From Lycorma delicatula (Eukaryota > Arthropoda > Insecta > Hemiptera > Fulgoridae), in contig NC_134455.1 in assembly GCF_047948215.1 (NCBI RefSeq), positions 157,896,575 to 157,960,574 of the forward strand: a stretch of DNA of 64,000 bases, written 5' to 3'. The notes under the pieces were generated by a model. The model worked only from the letters and a program-made list of their open reading frames with translations, was not told the origin of the DNA and did not search any database. Below are positions 44,900 through 57,413 of the stretch, piece after piece. The stretch's first letter is position 1. Each line of letters starts with the position of its first letter. The position numbers were made by a program, and so were the translations under genes.

Positions 44900-47800
44900 C
44901 AGTGGCGTAGCGTGGATTTCAGCCGCCCGGGGAGTAGGCCAAATTCGCCGCCCGCTTATTTAGGTATTTAAATCCAAAACACACTAAAATTTACAGAAAC
45001 TCTAAAGAACTTTTCGGCAAGAATAAATTTGTTATTGTGTATTATACAGGATAAAAATAAAGAAATCATGTATGTATGTTTTGTAATATAATAAACACAT
45101 TTGTTACAAAAGTTCTTCCACTCTTGCCTCTTACTGATATATACATAACATTTATGATAAGCGTCGACAAGATTAAGTTATTATTACATAAAATTAAGAA
45201 AACATATTGCATAACAGTGAATAGAATATAAAACACAAATTAACCTCCAATTAGAACTAGAATAATACTGTTACGATACATATTTTTATTGAAAAATTAA
45301 TAGAATTAAAAACAAAACTGTCCTTAACTAAAACTTTATTCGTCTACTTTTTCTAAGAGCAAAGTCTTTTATTGCACTATCAATGTCTATAGCATCACAC
45401 GCTTCTTGCTCAGTAGACAAGATAGGCAGATTGATTAGCTTTAAAGTACTTATTGTTGATCTTAAATAATTTTTGACCATCTTCAATTTTGAAAAATTTC
45501 TCTCACAGCTGAAATTGCTAATGGTAATTATGAGGAATATTCGGAGCATTATTATAATATTGGGAAGAGTATCATCCAACTTGGATTTTACAATAAGTTG
45601 TAATAATCCAAATAGGTCCACATAAATTAATTTATTTTCGTTGCCTGTAGCAGCTATGAAAGCACGTATTCGAACTCGTTCGAGCTTGAAGTCCTGTTCG
45701 TCAATTTCGGCAGATGGATAATCTAGATTACATTCATTGTCGTCCGAACGTAGTAGTATAGCCAGCATTAGATACGCAAACTTTTCCACCAAATTAAAAG
45801 CTGCTTAAATCTCTCACGAATTTCAATAATTATTCTATATAACGAAGAAAATAGCTTCGTCTCAACTCACTTTCATGGGATAAGTTGGCATCTCTACTGT
45901 CCGCGTCAAAAATGTGCCTTCTCGTTTTGCGCCTCTGAGGTTCCGTGGAATTGTCAAGGTCTTCATACATATTTTTTGCATAACTTATAGCACTGACTGT
46001 CAATTCCTCTCGTTTCTCTATTAGTACTGTTTGCAAAGCACTTACAATTTTATGTCGAGTCCCTTTGGTTGTAAATATTTTTCTTCATCGTTAAAAAAAT
46101 TTTGCCAGAGGCCAACCTGTTTTTGTCTTGTCAGTATTTCCAGAGTGACCAAAATGTCTTTGTAATGATGCCGTGTCACAGTTACGGCATTACCTTTTGT
46201 GCTCCACCGCGTATCCTGAGCCCTTTTTAAACTTTTGTCTGTAGCTGCTATCAGAACTTCCCAACGATGTGTGGACATGGAAAAAAATGAATATCAACGT
46301 TCTAATGTACCGAAAAAGTTACTGAACTCGCTTCAACTGAAGCAGCAAGTAAATCAACCAGGTATAGCGAATGGTTTGAACGCGGTACTAATTTAACTTT
46401 GGGATTTATTTCTTTTGTTATTTGCTTAACTCCTGAATTCCTTCCAGCCATAACAGCAGCATTATCATATGCTTGATCTCTAAAATTCATTTTATCGAGA
46501 CCATCAGCTTCAAGCTTGCTTAAAATCATGTTTGAAATTCCTTCAGCAGTTTTATTTTTTGTTTCAATAAAATCTATAAAAGATTCCACTAATTATACTT
46601 CCTGATTTTCAATCGCTACGTATTTAATACCTGACTTGTTAGGACTTTGTGAGAAACATCCGGAGTACTGTCGAATATAACCGAATAATATTTGGCCTTT
46701 TTTTCTTGTCTGATGATATATTGGCGAACTTTATCTACCATAATTGCAATAAATTCGTTTTGAATTTCTGGTAACATATAAGTAATTGAAATTTTGCTAC
46801 CCACTTTTAGATCTTACAGGATGTACACGAAGTACAGGATTGTACTTCGTGATTAAATACACCAATTCTAAAATTTGCCTCTATTAGCGCTGGTATAGTT
46901 TTCTCTATGACCACGTAAGGCCAAATTTTGTTTCGCAAGGAATCTTTTAACATCAGACATTCTGATAAGAGTTTCTTGCCATTTTTTTGGTTCGTTTGCC
47001 ACAAGGTTTTTGCTTTCTTTTCAATAGTCTCTCCTTTTTGAAGTCTGGACTCTAACTTCTTCCATTTGCAATAATGTTGGTAGTGTAGTGCACTTGATTC
47101 TTGACTTGAAACCTTAGGATTCAGTTTTCACCAAGTATTAAATCCATCAGATGAACAAAACTTAGGTCCATTCGGTGTGTTTACATTCTCAAACAAACGA
47201 CAGCCAAAGCAAAATAATGATACTGTGGAAGGTGAATAAGCCATCCAAGTACGTTAAACGTTTTCGCCGTTAGTCAATGCGCGATAAAACCATTCCCGGG
47301 TAAGCCGCCTTGTCTCTCCTCTTGATGTTAAAGAGCACGACTTTGAACGTGTAACTGTTGACGCTTCGGCGAAGTTAGTATTGATATGCTGAACAACTTC
47401 CTGGCCTTGCTGAATGAGCAACAATCGCATATTTTCATCTATATGCTCAGGCCATTTTCCGATATCGTCTAAGTTTTGGTATCAGGCAGCAGACGATACC
47501 GATGCTATATCAGTCTCTAAGCTATCGAGATCCATTTCTATAGATGCTAATGCAGACTCTGACTGAGTAGATGTTGTTGGAATTTAATCTTCAGAAACGA
47601 TGTCAATATTTATAACACGTACCAGATTAACAGTATCAAGTTATTGTATTTTCTCAGCTTGTTTGGGGTTTGAAGCAGCAGTAGCCTCTGATGAAATTAA
47701 GCCCAACGTTGAATCTGACATCTCAGGAACAGGACCTTTCACATATTTTAATATAGCCCCCTCGTTTCTTCTAATATTTTCTTCCTTAGCTCTTCTTTCA

Positions 47801-48930
47801 TTACGGTAAGTAGCCCCGCTTTCTTTTATTCTTTTAATTTTTGATGCTAAAACAAAACAATATAATATTGACACTTATAATTATAATTGGCTAAGTACCA
47901 AACGTTTCTTATCGTAAAAAATTTCAAAATAAGTAATATATTTTAAAAAAATAGTACTTACATAAATTTACCTTTTTTGATTTCTTTACTTTAATTAAGT
48001 AAAGCTTGGGAAACGTAGTAGGTAGTTAGAAGCTGCAAACTAACGAATAATTAATCCTTATTGCCCATCAATGATTTTATTTACACTAAAAACTAGAATT
48101 TCCTAAATTACGGATATGTATGTTACGTAACTATTAACGAATTTGTGGGTTTAAATTACGTAACTGAACCGTTATTTTTATAAAAAAATTGATTTGTAAT
48201 TGTGAATAAAAATCAGATTATAATATTCATTATTAGAATATACTATACATTGAATTACGACTATATCCTAATCTAATTAGTACAGGTACAAAGATTTTGG
48301 TTATTACTTATGAAATTGACTGTATAGCATAAAGTAAATACTTCTAACACTTTATTTTTAAACAAAAATAAAGATTGTAATAATCCCATGGTTGTATGTA
48401 TACCAAGAGTCGATCGTTTAGACCATCCATTATCAGTTTACATAAAATTTTTTGACAAAGTTCAATAATTTAACACAACACGTGATTAAAGAAAATCATG
48501 AATTGAGGTTAATTGAATTGATGTGAATTGGACGACTGATGTTGCAGGTGTTATTAGACAATACTGAACTCTTCCTTCTTTATATGAAAGAATTAATTCT
48601 CCCTGAATATTCGTCATGAACAATCCGAGCACAAAATAAAACACGGGGAATTACCACAAGGCAACTGATTAATACAGACAATGTTGGCAGTCGCTAGAGC
48701 GAGCGAGATGAGTACACTCACTTAAAGAAAAGGGATTCCCCTGTTCCGCCACAAATTAAATAATAAAAAGTTCCGCGTCCATTTTAATCGGTCCGAATTG
48801 TAGGTGTGATAAAGATATGAAAAGAAATTGTTCAAATTTTTAGTTCAGATTACAAATTATTATTATCATTTATTGTGAAATTTTACCGCTGTCAGGGGCG
48901 GGCCGCCCCACCACCTTCGCTACGCCACTG
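44900..48930 (-). mobile_element. hAT transposon with both ends and a perfect 8-bp TSD
   Basis: The element starts CAGTGGCGTAGCG and ends CGCTACGCCACTG, a 13-bp perfect terminal inverted repeat. The next bases inward are GC-rich on both sides and only partly matched. GGTGAAGT flanks it at 44892-44899 and 48931-48938, the 8-bp duplication expected of hAT elements. It carries a broken transposase on the minus strand (45328-47874). Confidence 0.95.
45328..47874 (-). pseudogene. hAT transposase, ZMYM1-like, multiply broken
   Basis: Minus-strand fragments follow family order. KRIKESGATYRNERRAKEEN is near the N-terminus (47840). SPSTVSLFCFGCRLFENVNT with FCSSDGFNTW is the TTF-type zinc finger (about 47240-47130). 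WQTNQKNGKKLLSECLML follows, then YYSVIFDSTPD (first catalytic Asp), LDKMNFRDQAYDNAAVMAGR, VPRSNHSLYLVDLLAASVEA, MSTHRWEVLIAATDKSLKRA and DTRWSTKGNAV. The hAT C-terminal dimerisation domain is ISNFSCERNFSKLKMVKNYL with STISTLKLINLPILSTE. Stops separate nearly every block, so it encodes no working transposase. The element itself could only move with help in trans. Confidence 0.9.
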
Positions 48931-51900
48931 GGTGAAGTATTATTTAAAAAAAAAAAAATGTGCAATTAGACTTGTGATTCAACTTTCAAACAGACTTAAG
49001 CAGAAAATATGAAAAATAAAGATAAAATAAATTAATACATTCAATAAAAACAAATTACTGAACATAAAAATTATATTCAAATAATTTTAAAAATTCTAGC
49101 TATTCGTAAAAATGAAGAGAAATCTACCATTAAAAATAATTCAATTTATCTCTGGTAAAAATTTCTCAACATTCCTTCAGTAATATTGACAAAAGGATAA
49201 GTCTTTTGTAGAAGTTAAAAAAAAATATTATCCGAAAAGGTTTATCTTTAATTGTTTCTTTAACAGTAATATAAAATCTTATGCTAAAATACATTCTACA
49301 ACTGGAATTAAATCACAAATAAAATCTATTTTTGTCTATTGTGATTGGAATATTCATTAAAAATTTGAAAAGCACATTTTCCACTACACACTTTTTTCAA
49401 TGACTAATTAGAATGCCTTCTTTGATGCAAGGTTCAGAATATTGTGTCTAACAAAAAAAATTGTGAATTTTTTTAGCTTACAAAAAAGTAATAAGAGATG
49501 AAAAATAAATTTAGCCTCTATTAAAATATTAGCATTACTGTTTTTGTAGAAACTGAAATACCTTCTTTACTTTTTTCTTTAAGTATTATCAGAGAGGGAA
49601 CAGCTTATCGAAGGAATTTCACAGAAAGAAATTAAATGAACACAATGAAATAACATTTTTTAGTAGAACTCAGTGAATTAGAAATCTTAACAGTTATCAT
49701 CATTTTAAAAATCATTTCTAGTCGAACGAAATTTAAATTTAAAGAAGGTGTAGTAGCTTGATTAAAAGAGAGAATAAAAACCTCTCATTTTCCAATTTTA
49801 ATTTTTTTTAAAATTGTTTGTTCATTTCCATGTTTATATATAAATAATTTTATGATTGTAATATGCTTTTCTTTTATGTAATATATATCTGTATCTATTT
49901 CCTTTATGTATGTATGTATGTATGTATAATATGTAATATATCTTTTTCTTTACTTCTGTTATCCCCGACAGAGTTGAAACAGAGTATTCAATGAATAGTT
50001 AGCAATTATTTAATTTTTCTCTTTAATTAATTTTTCATTTTAAATAATTTGACCAAGGCTTTATTTATTGTCTGAAGGAATATAAAGTAACTAAGGTACT
50101 ACAGCAGTCAGTCATTATAATTTCTATGAAAATAGTCCTGTTGATTATTTGAATGATGGTATCACTTGAACCATTCACTTATGATTTTCAGTTGAATTAA
50201 TGTGACATGCAATAGTATGTTTAGTTCAGTGAAGTCAATTTTCAGTAACCACTTCTCACTTTGCTTAGTGAACATGATGTTCTTGAGAATAGTAGTTTTA
50301 TTTTTTTGAAAGTGACAAATGTCTTCTGTCAAGAAAACTATAACAGTTAAATAATGTCACATTATGTGTTGATTATTTTTTAAATAACACCAGTTCTGTT
50401 TAAATATTCAGTAAAAAAAATCCCTACTAATATCCAAATTCATGAAACTGATAATGTTTTGATAGGCAAGATGAAATAGCATTTTAGTTTAATCAGAACA
50501 AAGTAGGGTAAGGAGGTAACAAATTTTTTTCCTATTTTAGTCATAATTAGACCTTTTATGGCATAATTAGATACCATTGAAAATATGAAAACTTTTCATT
50601 CTGAAGGAGATTCCCAGCCAAAATATCACACCAGGAATTGTCGCTTACTGTTTTAGATTAGTCAGCTCTGATAATATAATAATAGCTTTTTTAAGGGTTT
50701 TATTTTAAAATACGTATATTTAATACATTCCAGTTAATTATTTTTACATTTACATTAGGTATCATAATCATAACAGTTGCTAAATATAAGCAATTTTTAA
50801 AAAGAGCAGAACCATTCTTAAAAACGATTAGATTTCATGTCATTTTCTATTAACTTCTTCACCGAGTTGAATATATGACTGGAAGTCAACATTCAAAAGC
50901 TACATAAATCCAAATGATATTAAGATTTACCTAAACTATATTCACAATAGTTACTAACTATCTAAGGAACATCATTACTTTCAGAGTAAGCAACTCTAAT
51001 TTGTGACTATTATACACTAAGTATTTTATATGCATCACGGCCACAATAATATGACAAATAGTTTAAAATAATAAATTAATCTACTTCTTTCTATCATGAA
51101 TTAGTATATAGTATATGTTATGTTTACTTAGCAAAAAATTAATAGCATGAAAATGTGTTTCAGAGATGGTTCAACTCTACACACAAGGGTCTCTATTCAT
51201 AATAATCATCATCGTACCACAAGGAAAGAAGAGACAACATTTATTCTATTAGAAAATAATAAATCTTCAAAGTCACCAATATGTTGTAATAAAGCAAAAG
51301 ACAACTTCAAAGGTGATATTACATAGTGTTGAAAGGTTCATTACAGTGAATTTTTACAATTAAATAGTTTGCATTTTCTTAGTTTAATTATCTAAATATA
51401 AAAGAAAGAACATTAAAAGACAGTAAGAAAATGTACTTTTGTGTGTACTTGTATGAAAGAGCATAAGAGCAAGATTTTATGGCACTTATTAGATTGAATG
51501 ACTGAATTAAGTGCTGATTAAACTGTTCTATATCACCAATGCTGTGTAATAGTTTATAATGTATGTAAAACATAATTTGCTCTCAGTTTGTAATTTTTTT
51601 TCAATTTCAAGACTTGCTTTATGTATGTTGTTATAGCTACAGTATATCCTGGTTCCAGAACTCATACCACAGTTATCTTTTTGTTAACGTTAATATTTCC
51701 TTGGTACTGAAATTAAATAATAATTACCGTAAAATAATGAATATTAATAAACAGTAAGTATAACGCAGTGATTCTGCTTATATTATATACAGTTTTACTC
51801 TCAATGCCTTTGATTGGCTAGAGATATTTTATTTATTGATTTATTTTACTGAAATATGTAATGGATATACCCAAAATAAATCACAAATATGGATATTTTT

Positions 51901-51982
51901 ATTATTCACTAATATTCATAAGATAAAATTATTTCATGAAAACAAACCAGGATAAAGATGTCTAATATAATTGAAGTTTATC

Positions 51983-52258
51983 CTATTCACTAACAATAAC
52001 CAACAATACATAACATAAATGAAGAATTACCATACCATTAAAAAGTAATGCGAGTTGAAGAATTTCTTCAATAACCCGATAAAAATAAAATAGTAAAACT
52101 TTTGTCAGCTGTAAAAAATCAAAATGCGGAATATTATATAATGATTTTAATATATTTAAATGTCTGTTATATCCATCAAGATGTGGTGGGTTTTCAGTCA
52201 TCGGTTGTAAAAGATATAATCCTATCAGTGGAAACAGAATCCTAAATTTCAATTCCAT
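51983..52258 (-). CDS. Small open frame with signal-peptide-like start (speculative)
   Basis: The ATG at 52258 lies in the context ACCAAAATGG. The frame begins MELKFRILFPLIGLYLLQP, a basic start followed by a hydrophobic core as in a secretion signal. It then reads TENPPHLDGYNRHLNILKSL and runs on through a hydrophobic C-terminal half to a stop. An internal TTTTTTACAG could be a splice acceptor. No family is recognised, and the frame could be chance in AT-rich DNA. Confidence 0.2.
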   Translation of the reverse strand: MELKFRILFPLIGLYLLQPMTENPPHLDGYNRHLNILKSLYNIPHFDFLQLTKVLLFYFYRVIEEILQLALLFNGMVILHLCYVLLVIVSE

Positions 52259-52466
52259 TTTGGTAATATACAAAAAGAATTGATACTTTATGGTATATTT
52301 TGTTAAATTTGTTTTGATGTCTATTTAAAATCTTTGAATTGGTTGGTAAATAAAATACCAATATGCAATTAAAAATATACCGCTTTCTAGGACATGAGGT
52401 ATAATTTTTTTACAGAACGAACAGAAAAAGTCAGTTTTAAATTATGATTAAATTGACAGATTAAGG

Positions 52467-52470
<4 letters not shown>

Positions 52471-52511
<41 letters not shown>
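52471..52511. repeat. (TA)n microsatellite
   Basis: About 20 uninterrupted TA units. Confidence 0.95.
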
Positions 52512-52513
<2 letters not shown>

Positions 52514-52984
52514 ATATTTTCACTACTACATTTCTTATGAATGCATTTATGTCCTTTTTTCATTAACTTCCTACTTCTTAAAACACATATTTCAAAGTAA
52601 AATTTATATAATTTCATAATTTTTACTAGTAACAAAAATTTTTAGTTCCCTACTAATTCTAGGGAATAAATTTAATGCATTTCTTACTTTGTACACCATA
52701 TTAATTTTTTCTTAGTAACGTATATAAACCAATGAAAAGAAAATTATAATTTGTTATAAAATTGACTTCAAAAATAATCAGGTATCAGATTGCTGCACAT
52801 GACTAAAGTTCAAATTAAGTTCTTTGGTTTTATATTATTGCTTTCGGGTAATTTACATTTAAATTCATCATTGATTATCCTCTACTTCAGTGATTCTGAA
52901 ACTGTGCGCAGCGGCCAGGACGCACCGATGCAAATGCCACGAGTGACATTCCCATAGGTGTACTAATATTTAATGAACTCAAAA

Positions 52985-53790
52985 TAAAACACATCTCACT
53001 GAGTCTTAAGTAAGACTGAAAGGACCTAACTAAACAAAGGAATTGAACTAACTACCCATAGAAGGTAAAAGTGAGTTCAACACACAACACAAAACATAAA
53101 AATATTACACGGAACAATAAGAACACAGTAATATTGAAACAAAACAAAACAAAGGACAAGAACAACAACAAAAACATAATTAATTTATAAAACAAAACAT
53201 CAACAAAAACAGAATATAAGAGAAATCCAAGCAGAACTCTGGATCCCTTCAGCAATCATTTCCTTTACTAAGTACATATAAATCTCTCCACTATTTGGCC
53301 TGGATCCTCCAATTCACACAGAGATCCAACACCGACCTGATAAGCTCAAGCCGACAGTTGGTCTCCGAACGCATTAACTTGTACTTCGAAGACTCATAAA
53401 GAACATGGTAATTGTCATCCAATTGTCCACACTGAGGACACATCCCAGAATTTACTAGGTCGAATTTCTCCAGTCTGTCCCTAAAAGCACCATGGCCGGA
53501 AAGAAATTGCGTCACATATTTATTAGAGTGCACCCAAGAGGCGTCCCACAAACCAACAACATTTGGAGAGAGATCATGCATATAACACCCACCATCTGTC
53601 TCATTCAATCTGGCCTGCCACAATGCATTGTAATTTTGTTCAATTTTTGGAACTTTATTCGAAGTCAACTCACCGAACTTCTTAGCAACAAACCACTGCT
53701 GCTTCTCAGACAATCAAGTGTATCGGTTTCACGCCTGCAATCACCAAGACTGCCTCCTGTGAAATAATTGGTAACAACTCGTTACTGTTA
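52985..53790 (-). pseudogene. R1-like LINE 3' end: ORF2 C-terminus with Cys/His motif
   Basis: Frame 53713-53291 on minus encodes WFVAKKFGELTSNKVP and WQARLNETDGGCYMHDL, then VTQFLSGHGAFRDRLEKF and CPQCGQLDDNYHVLYESSKY. The phrase QxLSGHGxFxxxLxxF followed by CxxCGxxDxxxHVL is the zinc-binding C-terminus of R1-clade ORF2. Downstream sequence to about 52985 would be the 3' UTR. It lies inside the hAT, so it probably inserted there. It is truncated at its 5' end. Confidence 0.7.
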
Positions 53791-53829
53791 ACAATATTAG
53801 ATTCCCTAAATCTCTTTCTGCAAGGAAAA

Positions 53830-54412
53830 ACAAGCACCTTTTGAAGTCAACGGAAAAAACATCAGCTTTTATAAAAAAACTCCAACTATGGAGAAGAAAA
53901 TTGAATGATAATACAGGCAAAAATTGTTTTTTAATATTACAGCAATTTTTGACGTCAAATGAACTTGATCTTCCTCAACATATAAAATTCATGTTAGAAG
54001 GGCACTTACCACAGCTAATTATCTGGTTTGAGAAATACTTTCAAAATCACAATTTTGATAGGTTTGCATGGATTCAAAATCCATTTAACACTAGTACCCC
54101 ATCTGAATTTATTTCTGCGGAAGAAGAGAGTTATCTTGCAACAACAGTTTGAAAGCAAAATTTGGCAGCATGGAATTGAAAGAATTTTCGATTTCAATAA
54201 AAGATGAATATCCCCTTCTAATTGATAAGGCTCAGTGGATTTTAATTCCATTTTCGATGTCGTATTTGTGCAAAGCTGGGTTTTTGGTTGTAGCTGTAAT
54301 AAAAAGCAAGTATACAGCAAAAATCAGCGTGAAAATGAAAATGAACGTGATCGTGTCTAGTTTAATTCCTCAATTAGAGAGAATGTGCAGTGATTTGCAC
54401 TCTAATCCATAA
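53830..54412 (+). pseudogene. hAT transposase C-terminal part (ZBED5/SCAND3-like)
   Basis: The frame from about 53834 gives LKSTEKTSAFIKKLQLWRRK, LQQFLTSNELDLPQHIKFML, LIIWFEKYFQNHNFDRFAWI and FNTSTPSEFISAEEE. A frame change near 54150 leads to KFGSMELKEFSISIKDEYPL, PFSMSYLCKAGFLVVAVIKS and LIPQLERMCSDLHSNP, then a stop. This is the closing region of ZBED5/SCAND3-type hAT proteins, including the dimerisation segment around SYLCEAGFS. One frameshift separates the halves, and the catalytic core upstream is missing. Confidence 0.85.
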
Positions 54413-54530
54413 AATTAATTTTTAATTTAATATTAATAAAGTAAAAAAAATTTAAATAATGAAGATAGACGAGTTTTATTTATTTTTATCTCTTACTTAC
54501 GAGTAGTCATTCTTTTACTTAGAGTAGGGC

Positions 54531-55229
54531 ATTATGGAAAAACTTTAATTGAAAAAGGGTGCCACGATTTGGAAAAGTTTGGGAACCACTGCTCTACATA
54601 TTGTAAAATGACCTAATATGCATGCACTAGCAGAAAAATTTTGACAGAAACTAATGAGGTTATAGATATCTTTGAACTCACAATAATACTGAGGTCTTAT
54701 AAATAACAAAACAACCATAAACATTTAAAATAACTGAGTCCTGCTTCTGGCAATTTAATTTTATAATAATATTTATTATTTTGATTACATTTTATAGATT
54801 TTTATTTTATTTTAGTAAGTTATTGTAATAATTTTCATTTGTGATAATTTAATTAAAAATATTTATATATATTATATGTATATTTGCTTTCAGTTAATAT
54901 TGTTTTTAAAATGTAATTACAATAAAATATATTACTTGAAAAAAAAAACTTATATAAAAATATATTATGGAAAAACTTTAATTGAAAAAGGGTGCCACGA
55001 TTTGGAAAAGTTTGGGAATCGCTGCTCTACATATTGTAAAATGACCTAATATGCATGCACTAGCAGAAAAATTTTGACAGAAACTAATGAGGTTATAGAT
55101 ATCTTTGAACTCACAATAATACTGAGGTCTTATAAATAACAAAACAACCATAAACATTTAAAATAACTGAGTCCTGCTTCTGGCAATTTAATTTTATAAT
55201 AATATTTATTATTTTGATTACATTTTATA
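54531..55229. repeat. 433-bp tandem duplication carrying the hAT right end
   Basis: 54531-54796 and 54964-55229 are near-identical 266-bp direct repeats with a period of 433 bp. Differences include GGGAACCACTG versus GGGAATCGCTG. Each copy includes the hAT terminal repeat and the flanking CTCTACAT, so the duplication happened after the hAT inserted. Confidence 0.95.
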
Positions 55230-56360
55230 CTTGATTACATATTATATTACTTGAAAAAAAAAACATTTTACCCCGTTTTCTTAATACTTTTCTAATACTT
55301 GCAACATGATTGAAAAGGAAAAATTACAGTATTAAACAATAACAAGATAAAATTATTCTCAACCTTTTTTAATTTCTTCATTGTATTAATTTTTAAAAAA
55401 ATCATGGTAATACTCAGTTAACAGCAGTTTTTAATATTAACTAATATTATAATATATTTTCAAGGAAGTTGGTACCATAGTTTAGAAGAGGTGCTGATTG
55501 TGAAAGAAATTTTCACTTTGAGTAAAAATGTGAAAAAATTGTTCAAGTTAAATTTATTCAAACATGAGTATTCAGCATGTATATTTTCTGAGCTTGTGTG
55601 CTACGGAATCATTTTTTTATTTATGCATTTTACATCATACAGCTAATTTTTTGGCAGTGTTAATAAATTTTTAGTCTCTATTGATGTACATACTAGGAAA
55701 CATGAGAAGAGAAACCGTTTTTCTATGCTTTCTTCTTGACTGGGAAAATATTTTGTTGTACGACATACATCTGTAGAGCAAGATCATAATGCTTAACATA
55801 CCATCACCTAACAAGTAACACTTTACTTTGTCGATCACAAAGAGTGGTGGTTGTATAGCAAACATTTAAAACTCTTAAGAGAAAACAGTTTTAATCAGAG
55901 CTCATATACATCAAATACTTTATATGCCTCATAATCACTAATATGACTGGAATAGATAATGTAAAGAAACAAATATACTATTTCTGTCATGAAACACAAT
56001 TTTAAACAGGAAAATCTTGTTTAAAAAAAACCGTAATAATCCATTTCTTCAATTGCTGTAAAAATTCAACACCTAAAACCATGCATCACAAATATAAAAT
56101 TTGTTTAAAAATATAAATTTTGTAATGAAACCAAACCAAGACTTTTATATTAAACATTTTTTAGTATTCAGTAGCTGAAGATGTATACATATCATGAGAG
56201 GCTTTTTGATCTTAGCTATTTAAAATATTTATCATAAAACTTAATTTGATTTGTCATTGAAGAACTTTGTATTTTAAATTTATCAGCACAAAATACTACA
56301 TAAAAATAAAAATAAATGTATTATGTGGTCTACTCTCCCCACTGAAAATTGTTTAAATCT
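55230..56360. other. AT-rich stretch, no gene seen
   Basis: The segment 55905-55995 (ACTTTATATGCCTCATAATC and following) resembles 51020-51110. Nothing else was recognised. Confidence 0.5.
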
Positions 56361-56401
56361 CACTCTCTCTCTCTTCCCCCCCCCTCTCTCATTCTCTCTC
56401 T

Positions 56402-56446
<45 letters not shown>

Positions 56447-56470
56447 CCCCCCCTCTCTCATTCTCTCTCT

Positions 56471-56531
<61 letters not shown>

Positions 56532-56556
56532 TGTGCGCGTGTGTGTGTGTGTGTGT
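56361..56556. repeat. Compound (TC)n-(GT)n microsatellite with an internal 69-bp repeat
   Basis: A unit with TTCCCCCCCCCTCTCTCATT occurs at about 56374 and 56443, 69 bases apart, in a (TC)n background. It is followed by (GT)n with one GCGC interruption. Frames across it are Ser-Leu or Arg-Glu runs and are not genes. Confidence 0.95.
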
Positions 56557-57413
56557 TTTGGAGATGAATCTCAGGATATACAATGTACATTTTCAAATTA
56601 TAAATACTTTAATAGAATGCAAGATGAAAATATTTGCAATTTGAATAAGAAACAAAAAAGCAATGATGTTTCCTGGAAAAAAGGAAAGATTTAACAAGTA
56701 AAATAGTTCAGATATATACACTAGTTATATATTTTCTATTGCTAACTAGACTGAGACATGCAGTCTCTAAACCATAAGTTTCTAATACTGTAATGATCTA
56801 CTTCTTCAATTTTAATATTTCTCTAAAGTAAGAGAGAAACTCTCACAGTTGCAAAATCAGCTAATATTTTGTACCATTTCAATTAAATGATTCATTATTG
56901 TTTCATAATATGATCATCATCATTTGCTCTAGTCCTTTACCATTCTCTTCTACTCCTAATTAAACATTTGACTACCATCCATAATTTATTTTAGATCATT
57001 TAAGATTTTTTAAAATATTTTTTGCACTTTTTATTGATCCTTCTAGCATTGTTTCAATCAACCATTGTTCTAACCCATTTCCCTTCACATTTCTTTTTTT
57101 ATTTCATTCTTAAATTTTCTACAGAGCTTCTCTTACCTTCATCCTTTCTATTCTTGTTTTTTCTTCTTTCTTTCATTTTGTCCAGTCATCTCTTTGGTAA
57201 CTTATGCCTTCTTTATTCTTCTTCCCTGTTCTCTAATCCTCTTAATTTTTTGTTAGTTTTAAAACTACACCTACAGAGATCAAATTTTGTACACCTTTTT
57301 ATCCATATGAATTTTTAACATAACTGCAACTATTTGAATATTTATCAAAAAATCATCAATTTTTTTAAAAACAGTATTTTTTTCATTTTTACAGTAATTT
57401 TTATTTAAACATC
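56557..57413. other. T-rich stretch, no gene seen
   Basis: The 98-codon plus frame at 57022-57318 is Phe/Leu/Ser-rich, as expected from T-rich sequence. Its complement is basic with several stops and could be a decayed LINE tail, but I cannot support that. Confidence 0.4.

Larger units (their letters stand above)
48939..52879. other. Long AT-rich stretch, no firm gene
   Basis: This region has mostly AT-rich sequence with a (TATG)n run near 49905-49930 and a (TA)n run at 52471-52511. A segment near 51020-51110 resembles one near 55905-55995 and may be an old repeat. The only open frame with any appeal is at 51983-52258 on the minus strand. Confidence 0.5.
52888..54591 (+). mobile_element. Second hAT element (ZBED5/SCAND3-like) with an internal LINE fragment
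   Basis: The left end is CAGTGATTCTGAAACT and the right end, reversed, is CAGTGGTTCCCAAACT. They are imperfect inverted repeats of the type found in ZBED-like hATs. The flanks are CTCTACTT (52880-52887) and CTCTACAT (54592-54599), a 7-of-8 match to an expected 8-bp TSD. The interior carries the transposase C-terminal part on plus and an R1-like LINE 3' end on minus. Confidence 0.75.

Noticed and set aside
56323..56694. 123-codon frame and its overlaps over the (TC)n-(GT)n repeat
   Set aside because: Ser-Leu, Cys-Val and Arg-Glu runs are products of the microsatellite, not a gene.
57022..57318. 98-codon hydrophobic plus-strand frame as a membrane protein
   Set aside because: The Phe/Leu/Ser content follows from T-rich sequence, and there is no start context, splice signal or conserved motif.
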